A DNA stretch of 64,000 bases, from the NCBI RefSeq assembly GCF_003259365.1, contig NZ_QLLY01000014.1, positions 128,199-192,198 of the forward strand. Reading direction: 5' to 3'. Shown in pieces: positions 16,147 to 24,129 of this stretch. Numbering within the stretch: position 1 is the first letter of the stretch; every line of letters begins with the position of its first letter. The translations under genes and the position numbers were made by a program. The notes under the pieces were generated by a model that was not told the DNA's origin, did no database searches, and saw only the letters and a program-made list of their open reading frames with translations. Source of the DNA: Streptomyces sp. PsTaAH-137 (lineage in GTDB: Bacteria; Actinomycetota; Actinomycetes; Streptomycetales; Streptomycetaceae).

Positions 16147-17310
16147 ATGCATCCGATCCTCAAGCCCGCCCTGCGGCGCGGCTGGCACGACCTGAACACG
16201 GTCCAGTTCGGGGTCTCACCGGCACACGCGGTGGTGCTCGGACCGGTCGACACGGCCACCGGGAGCTTCCTCACGCTGCTCGACGGCACCCGGGGCGTGC
16301 CCCTGCTGCGGGAGGAGGCCCGGCGGATGGGCCTGCCCGACGGTCATGTGGACGCGCTGCTCGAGCGGCTGACCGGGGCGGGTCTGCTCGACGACGCGAC
16401 GGGCGGCGGACCGGACGCCGAGGCCCTGCGCCGACGGACGGGGGTGATGGACCGGCTCCGCCCCGACCACGCGGCACTGACGGTCACCACGTCCGACCCC
16501 GCCGACGGCATGCGCAAGCTGGCGGCACGGCACGCCGTGCGCGTGCAGGTACGCGGGGCCGGCCGGGTGGGCGCGGTCGTCGCCTCGGTCCTCGCCGCGG
16601 CAGGAGTCGGCCATGTCGACGTGCGGGACGGCGGCTGCGTCGAGCCGTGGGACGTGGCGCCCGGCGGACAGCCCGCGGAGGCGGTGGGCGAGCGCCGCGA
16701 GGTGTCCGCGCAGCGGGTGGTGCGTGCGACGGCTCCGGCCCGGCCGCCGCGCCCGGACCGCCGCAGGACGGCGCCACGCCCGGCCGAGCGGGACCAGGGG
16801 GAACCACCGCTGTCGCTGGTGATCGTCGCGCCCCGGGACGGACTCGGCGTCCACTCCCCCGACCCGGTGGCCGTCGAGGATCTGATGGCCGCGGGGATCC
16901 CGCACCTGTACGCGGGCGTGGTCGAGGCCACGGGCGTGGTGGGGCCACTGGTGCTGCCCGGCGGTACGGGCTGTGCGCGCTGTCTGCTCCTGGGGCGCGT
17001 CGACCGCGATCCGACCTGGCCGCGGCTGCTCGCGCAGTGGGGCTCGGGCCGTTCCTCGCGTCAGGTCCAGGCCTGTGACGTGGGTCTTTCCACGGCTGTT
17101 GCGGGGCTTGCGGCAGCTCACGGGCTGGCTTTCCTGGACGGTGAGCTGCCGTCGAGCACGGGAGCGCGTTGGGAGGCGTCCGCGCCTGGGCTCGACTGGC
17201 ACGCACGGCCGGTGTGGCCGCATCCGGAGTGCCCGTGCGGTGCGGGTGAGGGAGGTTACGGGAAGGAGACCCCCGTGGAGGAAGAGCCGCACGACACAAT
17301 GGCGGGGTAG
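16147..17310 (+). CDS. orphan leader-peptide-binding/ThiF-like protein
   Basis: A 387-residue protein. Residues 1-95 resemble the winged-helix leader-recognition region found at the front of TOMM cyclodehydratase partners. The rest is an E1/ThiF-like Rossmann fold with RGAGRVGA but without the catalytic Arg/Asp/Lys set of adenylating enzymes. CARC at about residue 280 and CPCG near the C terminus suggest a structural zinc. No YcaO gene or precursor peptide is near. The ATG at 16147 follows GGGGGA at 5 bases. It precedes the ABC1 kinase on the same strand. Activity as an adenylase is doubtful; a binding or regulatory role is more likely. Confidence 0.65.
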   Translation: MHPILKPALRRGWHDLNTVQFGVSPAHAVVLGPVDTATGSFLTLLDGTRGVPLLREEARRMGLPDGHVDALLERLTGAGLLDDATGGGPDAEALRRRTGVMDRLRPDHAALTVTTSDPADGMRKLAARHAVRVQVRGAGRVGAVVASVLAAAGVGHVDVRDGGCVEPWDVAPGGQPAEAVGERREVSAQRVVRATAPARPPRPDRRRTAPRPAERDQGEPPLSLVIVAPRDGLGVHSPDPVAVEDLMAAGIPHLYAGVVEATGVVGPLVLPGGTGCARCLLLGRVDRDPTWPRLLAQWGSGRSSRQVQACDVGLSTAVAGLAAAHGLAFLDGELPSSTGARWEASAPGLDWHARPVWPHPECPCGAGEGGYGKETPVEEEPHDTMAG

Positions 17311-17377
17311 GCAATGGCCGACGGCGCCACGACGGCTGGACATGCGCGACACGGGTGTCCGGCACTTGGAGGGGTGT

Positions 17378-18766
17378 ATGTCTGATCTTCCCCGCAAGGC
17401 GGTTACCCGTACCGCCAAGCTGGCCGCACTGCCCATCGGGTTCGCGGGCCGGGCGACCTGGGGCATCGGCAAGCGGATAGGCGGCAAGTCCGCCGAGATC
17501 GTCGGCCGGGAGCTCCAGCAGCGCACGGCGGAGCAGCTGTTCCGTGTCCTGGGTGAGCTGAAGGGCGGGGCGATGAAGTTCGGGCAGGCGCTGTCCGTCT
17601 TCGAGTCGGCGCTGCCGGAGGATGTCGCCGGCCCCTACCGCGCGGCCCTCACCAAGCTCCAGGAGGCGGCGCCTCCGATGCCGACCCGTACCGTGCACGC
17701 GGTGCTGGCCGAGCGGCTCGGGGAGGAGTGGCGCGAGCTGTTCCTGGAGTTCGAGGACAAGCCCGCGGCGGCCGCGTCGATCGGGCAGGTGCACCGCGCG
17801 GTGTGGCACGACGGCCGGGAGGTCGCCGTGAAGGTCCAGTATCCGGGCGCGGGCGAGGCGTTGCTGTCGGATCTGACCCAACTGGGCCGCTTCGCGCGTC
17901 TGTTGGGTCCGCTGATCCCCGGGATGGACATCAAGCCGCTCATCGCCGAGCTGCGCGACCGGGTCTCGGAGGAGTTGGACTACGCACTGGAGGCGCGGGC
18001 GCAGCAGGCGCACGCCGAGGAGTTCGCCGACGACCCCGATGTCGTGGTGCCGCAGGTGGTGCACCAGTGTGAGCAGGTGCTGGTGACGGAGTGGATCGAC
18101 GGCATCCCGCTCGCGGAGATCATCAGCGACGGCAGCGAGGAACAGCGGGACCGGGCAGGGCAGTTGCTGGCGCGCTTCCTCTTCTCGGGACCGGCCCGCA
18201 CGGGGCTGCTGCACGCGGACCCGCACCCGGGCAACTTCCGGCTGCTGCCCGACGAGAAGGGCGGCTGGCGGCTGGGCGTCCTGGACTTCGGCACGGTCGA
18301 CCGGCTGCCGGGCGGACTGCCCTCGCCGATCGGTGACTCGCTGCGCTTGACGCTGGAGGGTGACGCGAGCGCGATCTACGAGCTGCTGCGCGAGGAGGGC
18401 TTCGTCAGGGAGTCGATCCGGCTCGAGCCGGACGCGGTGCTCGACTATCTGTTGCCGATCATCGAGCCGGCGCAGGTCGAGGAGTTCACCTTCACCCGTT
18501 CCTGGATGCGCAACCAGGCGGCGCGGATCGCCGACCCCCGCTCCCCCGCCCATCAGCTGGGCAGGCAGCTCAATCTGCCGCCTGCGTATCTGCTGATCCA
18601 CCGAGTGACGCTCAGCACGATCGGCGTGCTGTGTCAGCTGGGTGCGACCGTGCGGCTGAGGGATGAACTGGAGGCCTGGCTGCCGGGGTTCGTGGCCGAG
18701 GAGGCCGAGCCCGAGGAGACGGAGCCCGAAGAGGAGGACCCGCAGCCGCCCGCCGCCGAGGCCTGA
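17378..18766 (+). CDS. ABC1/UbiB-family atypical kinase
   Basis: A 462-residue ABC1/ADCK-type atypical kinase. Visible motifs are the KxGQ motif KFGQ (residues 67-70), the alanine-rich loop AAASIGQVH (about 130-138), the VAVKVQYPG lysine near residue 152, HADPHPGNF and LDFGTVD. The C terminus is acidic. In other organisms the family acts on quinone or lipid metabolism with unusual ATPase/kinase activity. ATG 17378 has GGAGGGG just upstream. Its homologue sits next to whiB7 in mycobacteria as well. The stop abuts, without spacer, the stop of the convergent zinc-ribbon gene. Confidence 0.9.
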   Translation: MSDLPRKAVTRTAKLAALPIGFAGRATWGIGKRIGGKSAEIVGRELQQRTAEQLFRVLGELKGGAMKFGQALSVFESALPEDVAGPYRAALTKLQEAAPPMPTRTVHAVLAERLGEEWRELFLEFEDKPAAAASIGQVHRAVWHDGREVAVKVQYPGAGEALLSDLTQLGRFARLLGPLIPGMDIKPLIAELRDRVSEELDYALEARAQQAHAEEFADDPDVVVPQVVHQCEQVLVTEWIDGIPLAEIISDGSEEQRDRAGQLLARFLFSGPARTGLLHADPHPGNFRLLPDEKGGWRLGVLDFGTVDRLPGGLPSPIGDSLRLTLEGDASAIYELLREEGFVRESIRLEPDAVLDYLLPIIEPAQVEEFTFTRSWMRNQAARIADPRSPAHQLGRQLNLPPAYLLIHRVTLSTIGVLCQLGATVRLRDELEAWLPGFVAEEAEPEETEPEEEDPQPPAAEA

Positions 18767-18970
18767 TCACCACCAGTCGGAGTCGAGGCGTCCCTCGATG
18801 GCCCTGATGTTCTCCCGGGAACAGGTCTCGCAGAAGTGGCGTCGGACGCCGTCCTCGACGGAGTACGTCCAGGTGAGGGGGGTCGCTTCGGCGGTCGTGC
18901 CGCAGCGGGCGCACACCAGGGTCCGCTGGTCCGGCCGCCGCGCGGAGTCCCCGTCGGGAAGAGACGTCAC
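18767..18970 (-). CDS. small zinc-ribbon protein
   Basis: A 67-residue protein with two CxxC pairs: VCARCGTTAE at about residue 19 and HFCETCSREN at about residue 46. This is a zinc-ribbon knuckle, presumably for nucleic-acid or protein binding. The GTG at 18970 gives the most compact product; a longer frame reaches 19012. The ribosome site is weak. Its stop directly abuts that of the ABC1 kinase on the opposite strand. Confidence 0.7.
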   Translation of the reverse strand: MTSLPDGDSARRPDQRTLVCARCGTTAEATPLTWTYSVEDGVRRHFCETCSRENIRAIEGRLDSDWW

Positions 18971-19017
18971 CCGGCGACGATAACGCCGCGCGCCGGTGAC
19001 CGCCCGGCACAACGCAC

Positions 19018-19052
19018 CACGGGGGTCGGTCCTGACCGGACCGACCCCCGTG
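19018..19052 (-). terminator. terminator of the wblC unit
   Basis: Perfect 15-bp arms (19018-19032 and 19038-19052) with a 5-base loop lie 44 bases beyond the stop of the 107-residue gene that follows wblC. It closes the wblC transcript before the zinc-ribbon gene. Confidence 0.75.
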
Positions 19053-19095
19053 CGAACAGCCGGGTGCTGTCGCTGTTCGTTACTGCTTCTGTCGA

Positions 19096-19419
19096 TTACT
19101 GCATGACGGCCATGGCGAGCGCGCGGCGGGCGCGCAGCGAGGCGCGCTCGGCACGGCGCTGCATCCGACGGGCGATCACCAGGCGCATGGCCTGGCGGTC
19201 GAGTTCGGCCTCACGCAGGCGCTCGTGCATATGCGCACGAGCCAGGGCTTCTGGGGCGAGTTGCATCTGTCGGGTCCTGTTCTGACGCGAGTCGTTCGCG
19301 TCCGACGTCGGAAAGTCTGGAGTCACGGAGCCGGCGGGCTCGCTCGTGGACGGCTTCATCGGGGCCTGCTTCTTGGGGTCGTGCGTCAGGGGGCGGTCGA
19401 TCGTTCCTCGGGTGTTCAT
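19096..19419 (-). CDS. hypothetical protein translationally coupled to wblC
   Basis: A 107-residue protein starting at ATG 19419, which overlaps the wblC stop as ATGA, so translation is probably coupled. The N-terminal 40 residues are Pro/Thr/Ser-rich. The C-terminal half is a long, highly charged helix rich in Arg, Ala and Glu, with heptad-like spacing compatible with a coiled coil. No domain is recognised. Its expression should follow that of the resistance regulator WblC. Confidence 0.75.
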   Translation of the reverse strand: MNTRGTIDRPLTHDPKKQAPMKPSTSEPAGSVTPDFPTSDANDSRQNRTRQMQLAPEALARAHMHERLREAELDRQAMRLVIARRMQRRAERASLRARRALAMAVMQ

Positions 19420-19784
19420 GCCGCGACCGGGTTCTTGCGCGGGCGACCACGCGGCCGCTTGCGGGCCACGACGACTCCCTGGATGAACAGCTCGCCACCC
19501 CAGACGCCCCACGGCTCACGCCGCTCCTTGGCACCGGCGAGGCAGGCCTCGACCAGCGGGCAGGTACGGCAGAGGGACTTGGCGTACTCGACGTCCGCCG
19601 GCGACTCCGCGAAGAAGACCTCGGGGTCGTAGGCACGGCAGGGGACGGGCACGCCGAGGTTCTCGATGGCGTCGTCGAGCGCGGTGAGCGCAGTCAGCGG
19701 GTTCAAGGTGGAGTCCTCCGTGGGGACAGGCGGGGGCAGAGGGTCTGAAGGCGGTACGGACGGGGCGTGCGCTTCGAGTTGCAC
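19416..19784 (-). CDS. wblC: WhiB7/WblC redox-sensing transcription factor
   Basis: A 122-residue WhiB-like protein. Four cysteines (49, 72, 75, 81) in C-x22-C-x2-C-x5-C bind a 4Fe-4S cluster. The GVWGG turn (93-97) contacts the housekeeping sigma factor. The C-terminal AT-hook RGRPRK (112-117) identifies the WhiB7/WblC class. This class activates intrinsic resistance genes after ribosome-targeting antibiotics by binding AT-rich DNA beside the -35 element. GTG 19784 has GAGGAAG 8 bases upstream, and the length matches characterised WblC. It is controlled by a long leader with an upstream ORF and attenuator, and it overlaps the next gene. Confidence 0.95.
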   Translation of the reverse strand: MQLEAHAPSVPPSDPLPPPVPTEDSTLNPLTALTALDDAIENLGVPVPCRAYDPEVFFAESPADVEYAKSLCRTCPLVEACLAGAKERREPWGVWGGELFIQGVVVARKRPRGRPRKNPVAA

Positions 19785-19913
19785 GGTTTCGTCTTCCTCG
19801 TCTGGTCGTTCCGGCCGGTGGGCCGGGTGGCGGTGGTACCGGGTTCTTTTGTTGTCCCGAGGCCCCTTCGTACTGGTCCCTCGGAAGACCGCTGGTTCTT
19901 CCGGGAAAACAGA

Positions 19914-19948
19914 AGGGCCGCGGATCCCGGATGGGGTTCCGCGGCCCT
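19914..19948 (-). terminator. attenuator terminator in the wblC leader
   Basis: Perfect 11-bp GC-rich arms (19914-19924 and 19938-19948) are followed on the minus strand by TCTGTTTT, a good U tract. It lies 24 bases after the upstream ORF stop and 130 bases before wblC. A second hairpin with 8-bp arms (19959-19977) contains the ORF stop codon, so a ribosome there could change the folding. This matches the published idea of ribosome-mediated attenuation of whiB7/wblC. Confidence 0.8.
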
Positions 19949-19971
19949 GAAGGCGCCGGCCTGATCGATGA

Positions 19972-20295
19972 TCAGGCTGGATCACTCCAGGGTTCAGGCC
20001 CACGGAAGGCCCACATCGTGTGGTGCTGCGTCGTCTGCTTCCGGAATCCGGCACCGGCCGCTGCAAAGGCATAGGCATGGGCCTGTGCCGTCGCTACTGC
20101 TTCCGGTGCCTTGGTCGGTCGCTCATTGCCCTCGCGAATCCGAAGGGACGCGGGGGCCAGGCCGGACTCCGGACGCATGGCGGTGAGGCCAGACAGACCG
20201 GTGCCCAGGTTCGAGAAGCCGAGCAGGCAGGAAGCGACGACCGAGCGATCGGTCATTTTCACGGTGCTGATGGAGCTGCTGTTGATGCTGATCAC
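19972..20295 (-). CDS. wblC leader ORF (uORF, 107 codons)
   Basis: GTG 20295 has GAGGAGG 8 bases upstream, so translation is very likely. The product begins VISINSSSISTVKMTDRSVV and ends ...PWSDPA. It has no recognised domain. Its stop (19972-19974) lies inside a hairpin and 24 bases before the attenuator stem. The likely job is to sense slowed ribosomes and allow read-through into wblC. The middle region is Ala/Arg-rich without an obvious stall peptide. Confidence 0.7.
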   Translation of the reverse strand: MISINSSSISTVKMTDRSVVASCLLGFSNLGTGLSGLTAMRPESGLAPASLRIREGNERPTKAPEAVATAQAHAYAFAAAGAGFRKQTTQHHTMWAFRGPEPWSDPA

Positions 20296-20322
20296 TGGAA
20301 TCGCCTCCTCTCGGCGTCTAGG

Positions 20323-20340
20323 GGACCGGTGAACCGGTCC
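20323..20340 (-). promoter_or_regulatory. hairpin upstream of the wblC leader ORF ribosome site
   Basis: Perfect 8-bp arms with a 2-base loop (20323-20330 and 20333-20340) lie just before the uORF ribosome site. A second 6-bp hairpin lies at 20369-20384. Both are in the untranslated leader and may shape uORF initiation. Confidence 0.4.
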
Positions 20341-20402
20341 GACGGCTTTCAAGTACAACACGAACCAGGGCCTTGGAGAAGGCCGCTGTGCTCGTGCTTA
20401 AG

Positions 20403-20443
20403 AACCTATGGGGATTGCTGGGGCTCGCGCAAACTATTTTTTC
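20403..20443 (-). promoter_or_regulatory. WhiB7-type promoter of wblC
   Basis: On the minus strand the -35-like TTGCGC (20427-20432) and -10 TAGGTT (20403-20408) are 18 bases apart. An A/T run (20431-20443) lies immediately upstream of the -35, the arrangement WhiB7 needs for AT-hook binding. This supports autoregulation. The A/T run ends 13 bases from the uvrD2 stop codon. The transcript would have a leader of about 600 bases. Confidence 0.75.
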
Positions 20444-20455
20444 GACGAGTTTGAA

Positions 20456-22681
20456 TCAGATGTCTTCCGCGGCCTCATCGGTCTCGTCGTCCAGCATCTG
20501 ACCTGCGCAAAGAGCGAGAACGTCGGAGCCGTAGGTCCGAAATTTCCGTCGGCCGACACCCGGGATGCGGGACAGCTCCCGCTCGTCGTCGGGCGACGCC
20601 TCCGCGATCGCGATCAGGGTCTTGTCCGTGAAGATGCAGAACGCGGGCTGGCCGAGGAGGGCCGCCGTGCGGGCCCGCCACTCGATGAGCCGGTCGTAGA
20701 GCCCCTCGTCCATGTCGGACGGGCAGTCCTCGCAGCGCATCAGCTTCATCTCGGCTGCGTCGAGCGTGTGCCCGCACACCCGGCAGCGCGCCACCTTCCG
20801 GTCGCCCCGGCGCCGGGCTCCGGCCGGCGGCTCCCACACGGCGTCGTCCTGCCGGGCGGTGCCGTGCTCGACGCCGCCGCGCCCGCCGCCCGCACCGCGC
20901 CCGGCCGGACCGGTGGAGCCCGGCCGCAGTCCGTCGAGGAAGCGGCTCGCCCTGCGGTTCGGGCGGCCGCCCGGCGAGCGGGACAGTGCCCAGGAGATGC
21001 CCAGGTGCCGCCGTGCGCGCGTCACGCCGACGTACAGCAGCCGGCGCTCCTCCTCGATCTGCTCGTCGGTCTTGGCGTACGAGATCGGCATCATGCCCTC
21101 GGCCACCCCGACCAGGAACACGGCGTCCCACTCCAGGCCCTTCGCCGCGTGCAGCGACGCGAGGGTGACGCCGTCCACCGTGGGCGCGTGCTGGGCGTTC
21201 GCCCGCTCGTCGAGTTCGGTGACGAGGTCGGCCAGGGTCGCGTCCGGCTTGGCCCGCGCGAAGTCCTCGGCGAGCCGGGCGAGGGCCGCGAGGGACTCCC
21301 AGCGCTCGCGCACGGCGCCGGATCCGGCGGGCGGCTGGGTCGTCCAGCCCTCGCCGGAGAGGACGGCTCTCACCTGGGAGGGCAGGTCGACGGCCTCGTC
21401 GAGCCCCGCGTCGTTGCCCCCGAAGCGGGCCGCCGCGCGCAGGGAGTGGCCGGCCTTGCGCACCTCGGGCCGCTCGAAGAAGCGCTCCGCGCCGCGCAGC
21501 TGGTAGGGCACGCCCGCGTCGGCCAGGGCCTGCTCGTAGAGCTCCGACTGGCTGTTGGTCCGGAACAGGACGGCGATCTCGCCCGCGGAGACACCGGAGG
21601 AGATCAGCTCGCGGATGCGGCGGGCCGCGCCCTCGGCCTCGGTGGGCTCGTCGGCGTACTCCACGTAGACCGGTTCGGGTCCCGCCTCGCGCTGGGAGAT
21701 CAGTTCGAGGCGGTGCTCGGCGGCGCGGCCCCTGGCCCGGGCGAGTACCCCGTTGGCCAGATGGACCACCTGGGGTGTCGAGCGGTAGTCGCGGACCAGC
21801 TTGACGACCGTGGCGCTGGGGTGGCGGGTGCGGAAGTTCAGCAGGTGGTCCGGGGTGGCGCCGGTGAAGGAGTAGATCGTCTGGCTGGCGTCGCCGACGA
21901 CGCACAGGCTGTCCCGGTCGCCGAGCCACAGGTCGAGCAGGCGCTGCTGGAGCGGGCTGACGTCCTGGTACTCGTCGACCACGAAGTGCTGGTACTGGGC
22001 GCGGACCTGCTCGGCGATGTCCTGCCGGTCCTGCAGCACGCCGACGGTCAGCAGCAGGACGTCCTCGAAGTCGATGACGCCCCGGTCGCGCTTGAGGGTC
22101 TCGTAGTCGGAGTAGATCTGGGCGATCTCGGCGGGGTGGCGGGGGGTCTCACGGGAGGCTTTGTGGGCGGCGGCCGCGTAGTCGGCGGGGACGGTCTGGG
22201 TGACCTTGGACCACTCGATCTCCGCGGTCACGTCGCGCAGCTCACCCCGGTCCAGGCGGAGCCGGGAGGCGGCCGCGGCGTCGGCGACGAGCTGGATCTT
22301 GCGGTCGACGAGCCGGGGCAGGTCGCCGCCGACGGCTTTCGGCCAGAAGAACTGGAGCTGGCGCAGGGCCGCCGAGTGGAAGGTGCGGGCCTGCACTCCC
22401 CCCGCACCGAGCTGCCGGAGCCGGCCGCGCATCTCGCCCGCGGCGCGGTTGGTGAAGGTGACGGCGAGGACGGTGTTGGGCTGGAGGATCCCGGCGCGGA
22501 CGCCGTACGCGATGCGATGGGTGATCGCGCGCGTCTTGCCCGTGCCGGCGCCCGCGAGCACGCACACCGGACCGTGCAGGGCCGTCGCGACGGCGCGCTG
22601 CTCGGGGTCGAGCCCGTCGAGCACCGCGTCGGCCGATTCCGGGACCTGCGGGAACAGGGTGGAGTGCGTTGCTGCTGTCAC
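20456..22681 (-). CDS. uvrD2: UvrD2-type DNA helicase with HRDC domain
   Basis: A superfamily 1A helicase of about 741 residues. Walker A is AGAGTGKT, motif II is VVDEYQDV, and VGDASQTIY, LHAAKGLEWD and YVGVTRARR follow. After a glycine-rich linker come two CxxC pairs (CRVCG, CEDC) and an HRDC domain, the layout of mycobacterial UvrD2. It unwinds DNA 3' to 5' during repair. The frame opens at GTG 22729, but that codon lies inside a conserved DnaA-box element and has no ribosome site. GTG 22681 is therefore preferred, though its ribosome site is also poor. It is upstream of wblC on the same strand and divergent from mycoredoxin. Confidence 0.9.
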   Translation of the reverse strand: MTAATHSTLFPQVPESADAVLDGLDPEQRAVATALHGPVCVLAGAGTGKTRAITHRIAYGVRAGILQPNTVLAVTFTNRAAGEMRGRLRQLGAGGVQARTFHSAALRQLQFFWPKAVGGDLPRLVDRKIQLVADAAAASRLRLDRGELRDVTAEIEWSKVTQTVPADYAAAAHKASRETPRHPAEIAQIYSDYETLKRDRGVIDFEDVLLLTVGVLQDRQDIAEQVRAQYQHFVVDEYQDVSPLQQRLLDLWLGDRDSLCVVGDASQTIYSFTGATPDHLLNFRTRHPSATVVKLVRDYRSTPQVVHLANGVLARARGRAAEHRLELISQREAGPEPVYVEYADEPTEAEGAARRIRELISSGVSAGEIAVLFRTNSQSELYEQALADAGVPYQLRGAERFFERPEVRKAGHSLRAAARFGGNDAGLDEAVDLPSQVRAVLSGEGWTTQPPAGSGAVRERWESLAALARLAEDFARAKPDATLADLVTELDERANAQHAPTVDGVTLASLHAAKGLEWDAVFLVGVAEGMMPISYAKTDEQIEEERRLLYVGVTRARRHLGISWALSRSPGGRPNRRASRFLDGLRPGSTGPAGRGAGGGRGGVEHGTARQDDAVWEPPAGARRRGDRKVARCRVCGHTLDAAEMKLMRCEDCPSDMDEGLYDRLIEWRARTAALLGQPAFCIFTDKTLIAIAEASPDDERELSRIPGVGRRKFRTYGSDVLALCAGQMLDDETDEAAEDI

Positions 22682-22720
22682 CCCGCCATGCTGCCAGGTC
22701 CGCGGGGGCGGATGCGTCGC

Positions 22721-22741
22721 GTTGTCCACAGGCAGCGGGTG
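22721..22741 (-). promoter_or_regulatory. DnaA-box element before uvrD2
   Basis: TTGTCCACA at 22722-22730 is a perfect Streptomyces DnaA box. The full 21-base element on the minus strand matches 16021-16041 at 20 of 21 positions and is oriented with uvrD2. It lies 40 bases before the preferred uvrD2 start. Confidence 0.55.
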
Positions 22742-22768
22742 CCGGTCGTACTAATGCGCCCGACGTGC

Positions 22769-22795
22769 GGGAATGGGCGCCCGGTCGCGTACGTT
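22769..22795 (+). promoter_or_regulatory. SigR-type promoter of mycoredoxin
   Basis: GGGAAT (22769-22774), 18 bases, GTT (22793-22795) match the SigR/SigH consensus for thiol-oxidative stress promoters exactly. The expected start is about 40 bases before the ATG at 22844. Confidence 0.8.
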
Positions 22796-22843
22796 CGACC
22801 CATTGCGAACACGCATCCCCAGCCTTGAAGGAGCGCGAGGAAC

Positions 22844-23086
22844 ATGTCGGGCACTGTGACGATGTACAGCACCACCTGGTGCGGCTACTGCCAGCGGCTG
22901 AAGAAGCAGATGGACCGCGAGGGCATCGCGTACACCGAGGTCAACATCGAGCACGACCCGGAGTCGGCGGCCTTCGTCGAGAAGGCGAACGGCGGGAACC
23001 AGACGGTCCCCACCGTCCTCTTCGGCGACGGTTCGACGCTCACCAACCCCTCGCTGGCGCAGGTCAAGCAGAAGATCGGCGCCTGA
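22844..23086 (+). CDS. mrx1: mycoredoxin (glutaredoxin fold)
   Basis: An 80-residue thioredoxin-fold protein with the mycoredoxin active site WCGYC at residues 12-16, the cis-proline TVPTVLFGDGS and a terminal TNPS motif. Mycoredoxins reduce mycothiol-mixed disulfides. The ATG at 22844 has GGAGCG about 12 bases upstream; no better start exists. A perfect SigR-type promoter precedes it, fitting a role in disulfide stress. It converges on nudC with a hairpin spanning both stops. Confidence 0.92.
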   Translation: MSGTVTMYSTTWCGYCQRLKKQMDREGIAYTEVNIEHDPESAAFVEKANGGNQTVPTVLFGDGSTLTNPSLAQVKQKIGA

Positions 23087-23106
23087 GGCCCCCGGCGCCG
23101 GGGCCT
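23086..23106. terminator. convergent hairpin overlapping mrx1 and nudC stops
   Basis: Seven-bp arms (23086-23092 and 23100-23106) include the last base of the mrx1 TGA and the nudC stop. It is the only structure between the convergent genes. Confidence 0.5.
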
Positions 23107-24052
23107 ACAGCGCGTCGCTGGGCTTCGGCAGGGGCTTGCCGTACCACAGCTCGATCAGGCGGGCCGCAATCGAGATCCCGTAGGGAGGAACGACCTCCTC
23201 GGACTCGAAGGCGGCCCGCAGGTCGTCGCGGGAGAACCAGCGGGCCTCGTGGATCTCGTCCCCGTCCACGTTGATCTCCGTGGATGTGGCCTGGGCCATG
23301 AAGCCCAGCATCAGGCTGGACGGGAACGGCCAGGGCTGGCTGGCGACGTACTCGACGTCGCCGACGACGACACCAGCCTCCTCCCACACCTCGCGGCGCA
23401 CCGACTGCTCGATGGACTCGCCGGGCTCCACGAACCCCGCCAGCGTCGAGAAGCGGCCTTCGGGCCAGTGCACCTGGCGGCCGAGCAGGATGCGGTCCTG
23501 CTCGTCCGTGACCGCCATGATCACGGCCGGGTCGGTGCGGGGGTAGTGCTCCGCCCCGCAGGCCTGGCAGCGGCGGATGTGGCCCGCCGCGGCGATGACG
23601 GTGCGCTCGCCGCAGCGGGAGCAGAAGCGGTGCAGCCGCTGCCAGTTCTCCAGGGCGACGGCGTGCGCCATCAGGCCCGCGTCCCGGTGGGAGAGCAGCA
23701 GACCGGCCTCGCGCAGGCCGGCCGGGCGCGCGGACTGGTCCATGCGGCCGGGCAGCGTGTCCTTCTGGAGCGCGAAGTAGCTGATGCCGTCGTCGTCGGT
23801 GCCCAGGAAGTAGCGGTGCGCCTCCGTGAGCGGTGCTTCGAAGGCGGGCGTCATGACCAGTTCCGTCGCGCCGTCCGATGTCTCGTCGATCAGCGCCTGA
23901 CCGCCGGAGACCACGAAGACCCGGGTCGTGGGGTGGCTCCAGGCGGCGGCGAGCCACGCCTCGTCGAGGCGGTGGTGCGCGGCGCGGTCGATGCCGCTCG
24001 GGGCGGCGAGCGAGAGCGGTCGGTCGGCGGTGCGGTCGGTCCAGGTGGTCAC
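23105..24052 (-). CDS. nudC: NAD(+) diphosphatase / NADH-cap hydrolase NudC
   Basis: A 315-residue Nudix enzyme. An N-terminal domain is followed by a four-cysteine zinc ribbon (CSRCG, CQACG), the Nudix box GFVEPGESIEQ with RREVWEEAG, and the NudC-specific SQPWPFP motif. The enzyme cleaves NADH or NAD and removes NAD caps from RNA. GTG 24052 has GGAAG 6 bases upstream. It is the last gene of a leftward run adnA-adnB-M20 peptidase-nudC, with a 77-base gap before it. Confidence 0.92.
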   Translation of the reverse strand: MTTWTDRTADRPLSLAAPSGIDRAAHHRLDEAWLAAAWSHPTTRVFVVSGGQALIDETSDGATELVMTPAFEAPLTEAHRYFLGTDDDGISYFALQKDTLPGRMDQSARPAGLREAGLLLSHRDAGLMAHAVALENWQRLHRFCSRCGERTVIAAAGHIRRCQACGAEHYPRTDPAVIMAVTDEQDRILLGRQVHWPEGRFSTLAGFVEPGESIEQSVRREVWEEAGVVVGDVEYVASQPWPFPSSLMLGFMAQATSTEINVDGDEIHEARWFSRDDLRAAFESEEVVPPYGISIAARLIELWYGKPLPKPSDAL

Positions 24053-24129
24053 GGGTGCTTCCAACTCCCCCGGTGGAATGGATGGTTCGGCAGGCGGTTC
24101 AGCAGGAGTTACAGCGCGACGGGCGTCGG

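Noticed and set aside
22682..22729. GTG at 22729 as the uvrD2 start
   Set aside because: The codon is inside a conserved DnaA-box element and has no ribosome site; the domain starts later.
20408..22828. A rightward open frame of 806 codons
   Set aside because: It is antisense to uvrD2, which has every helicase motif.
24075..24099. GGAAT-N17-GTT on the plus strand, resembling a SigR promoter
   Set aside because: The spacer is 17, not 18, it lies just upstream of nudC on the wrong strand, and no rightward gene follows.
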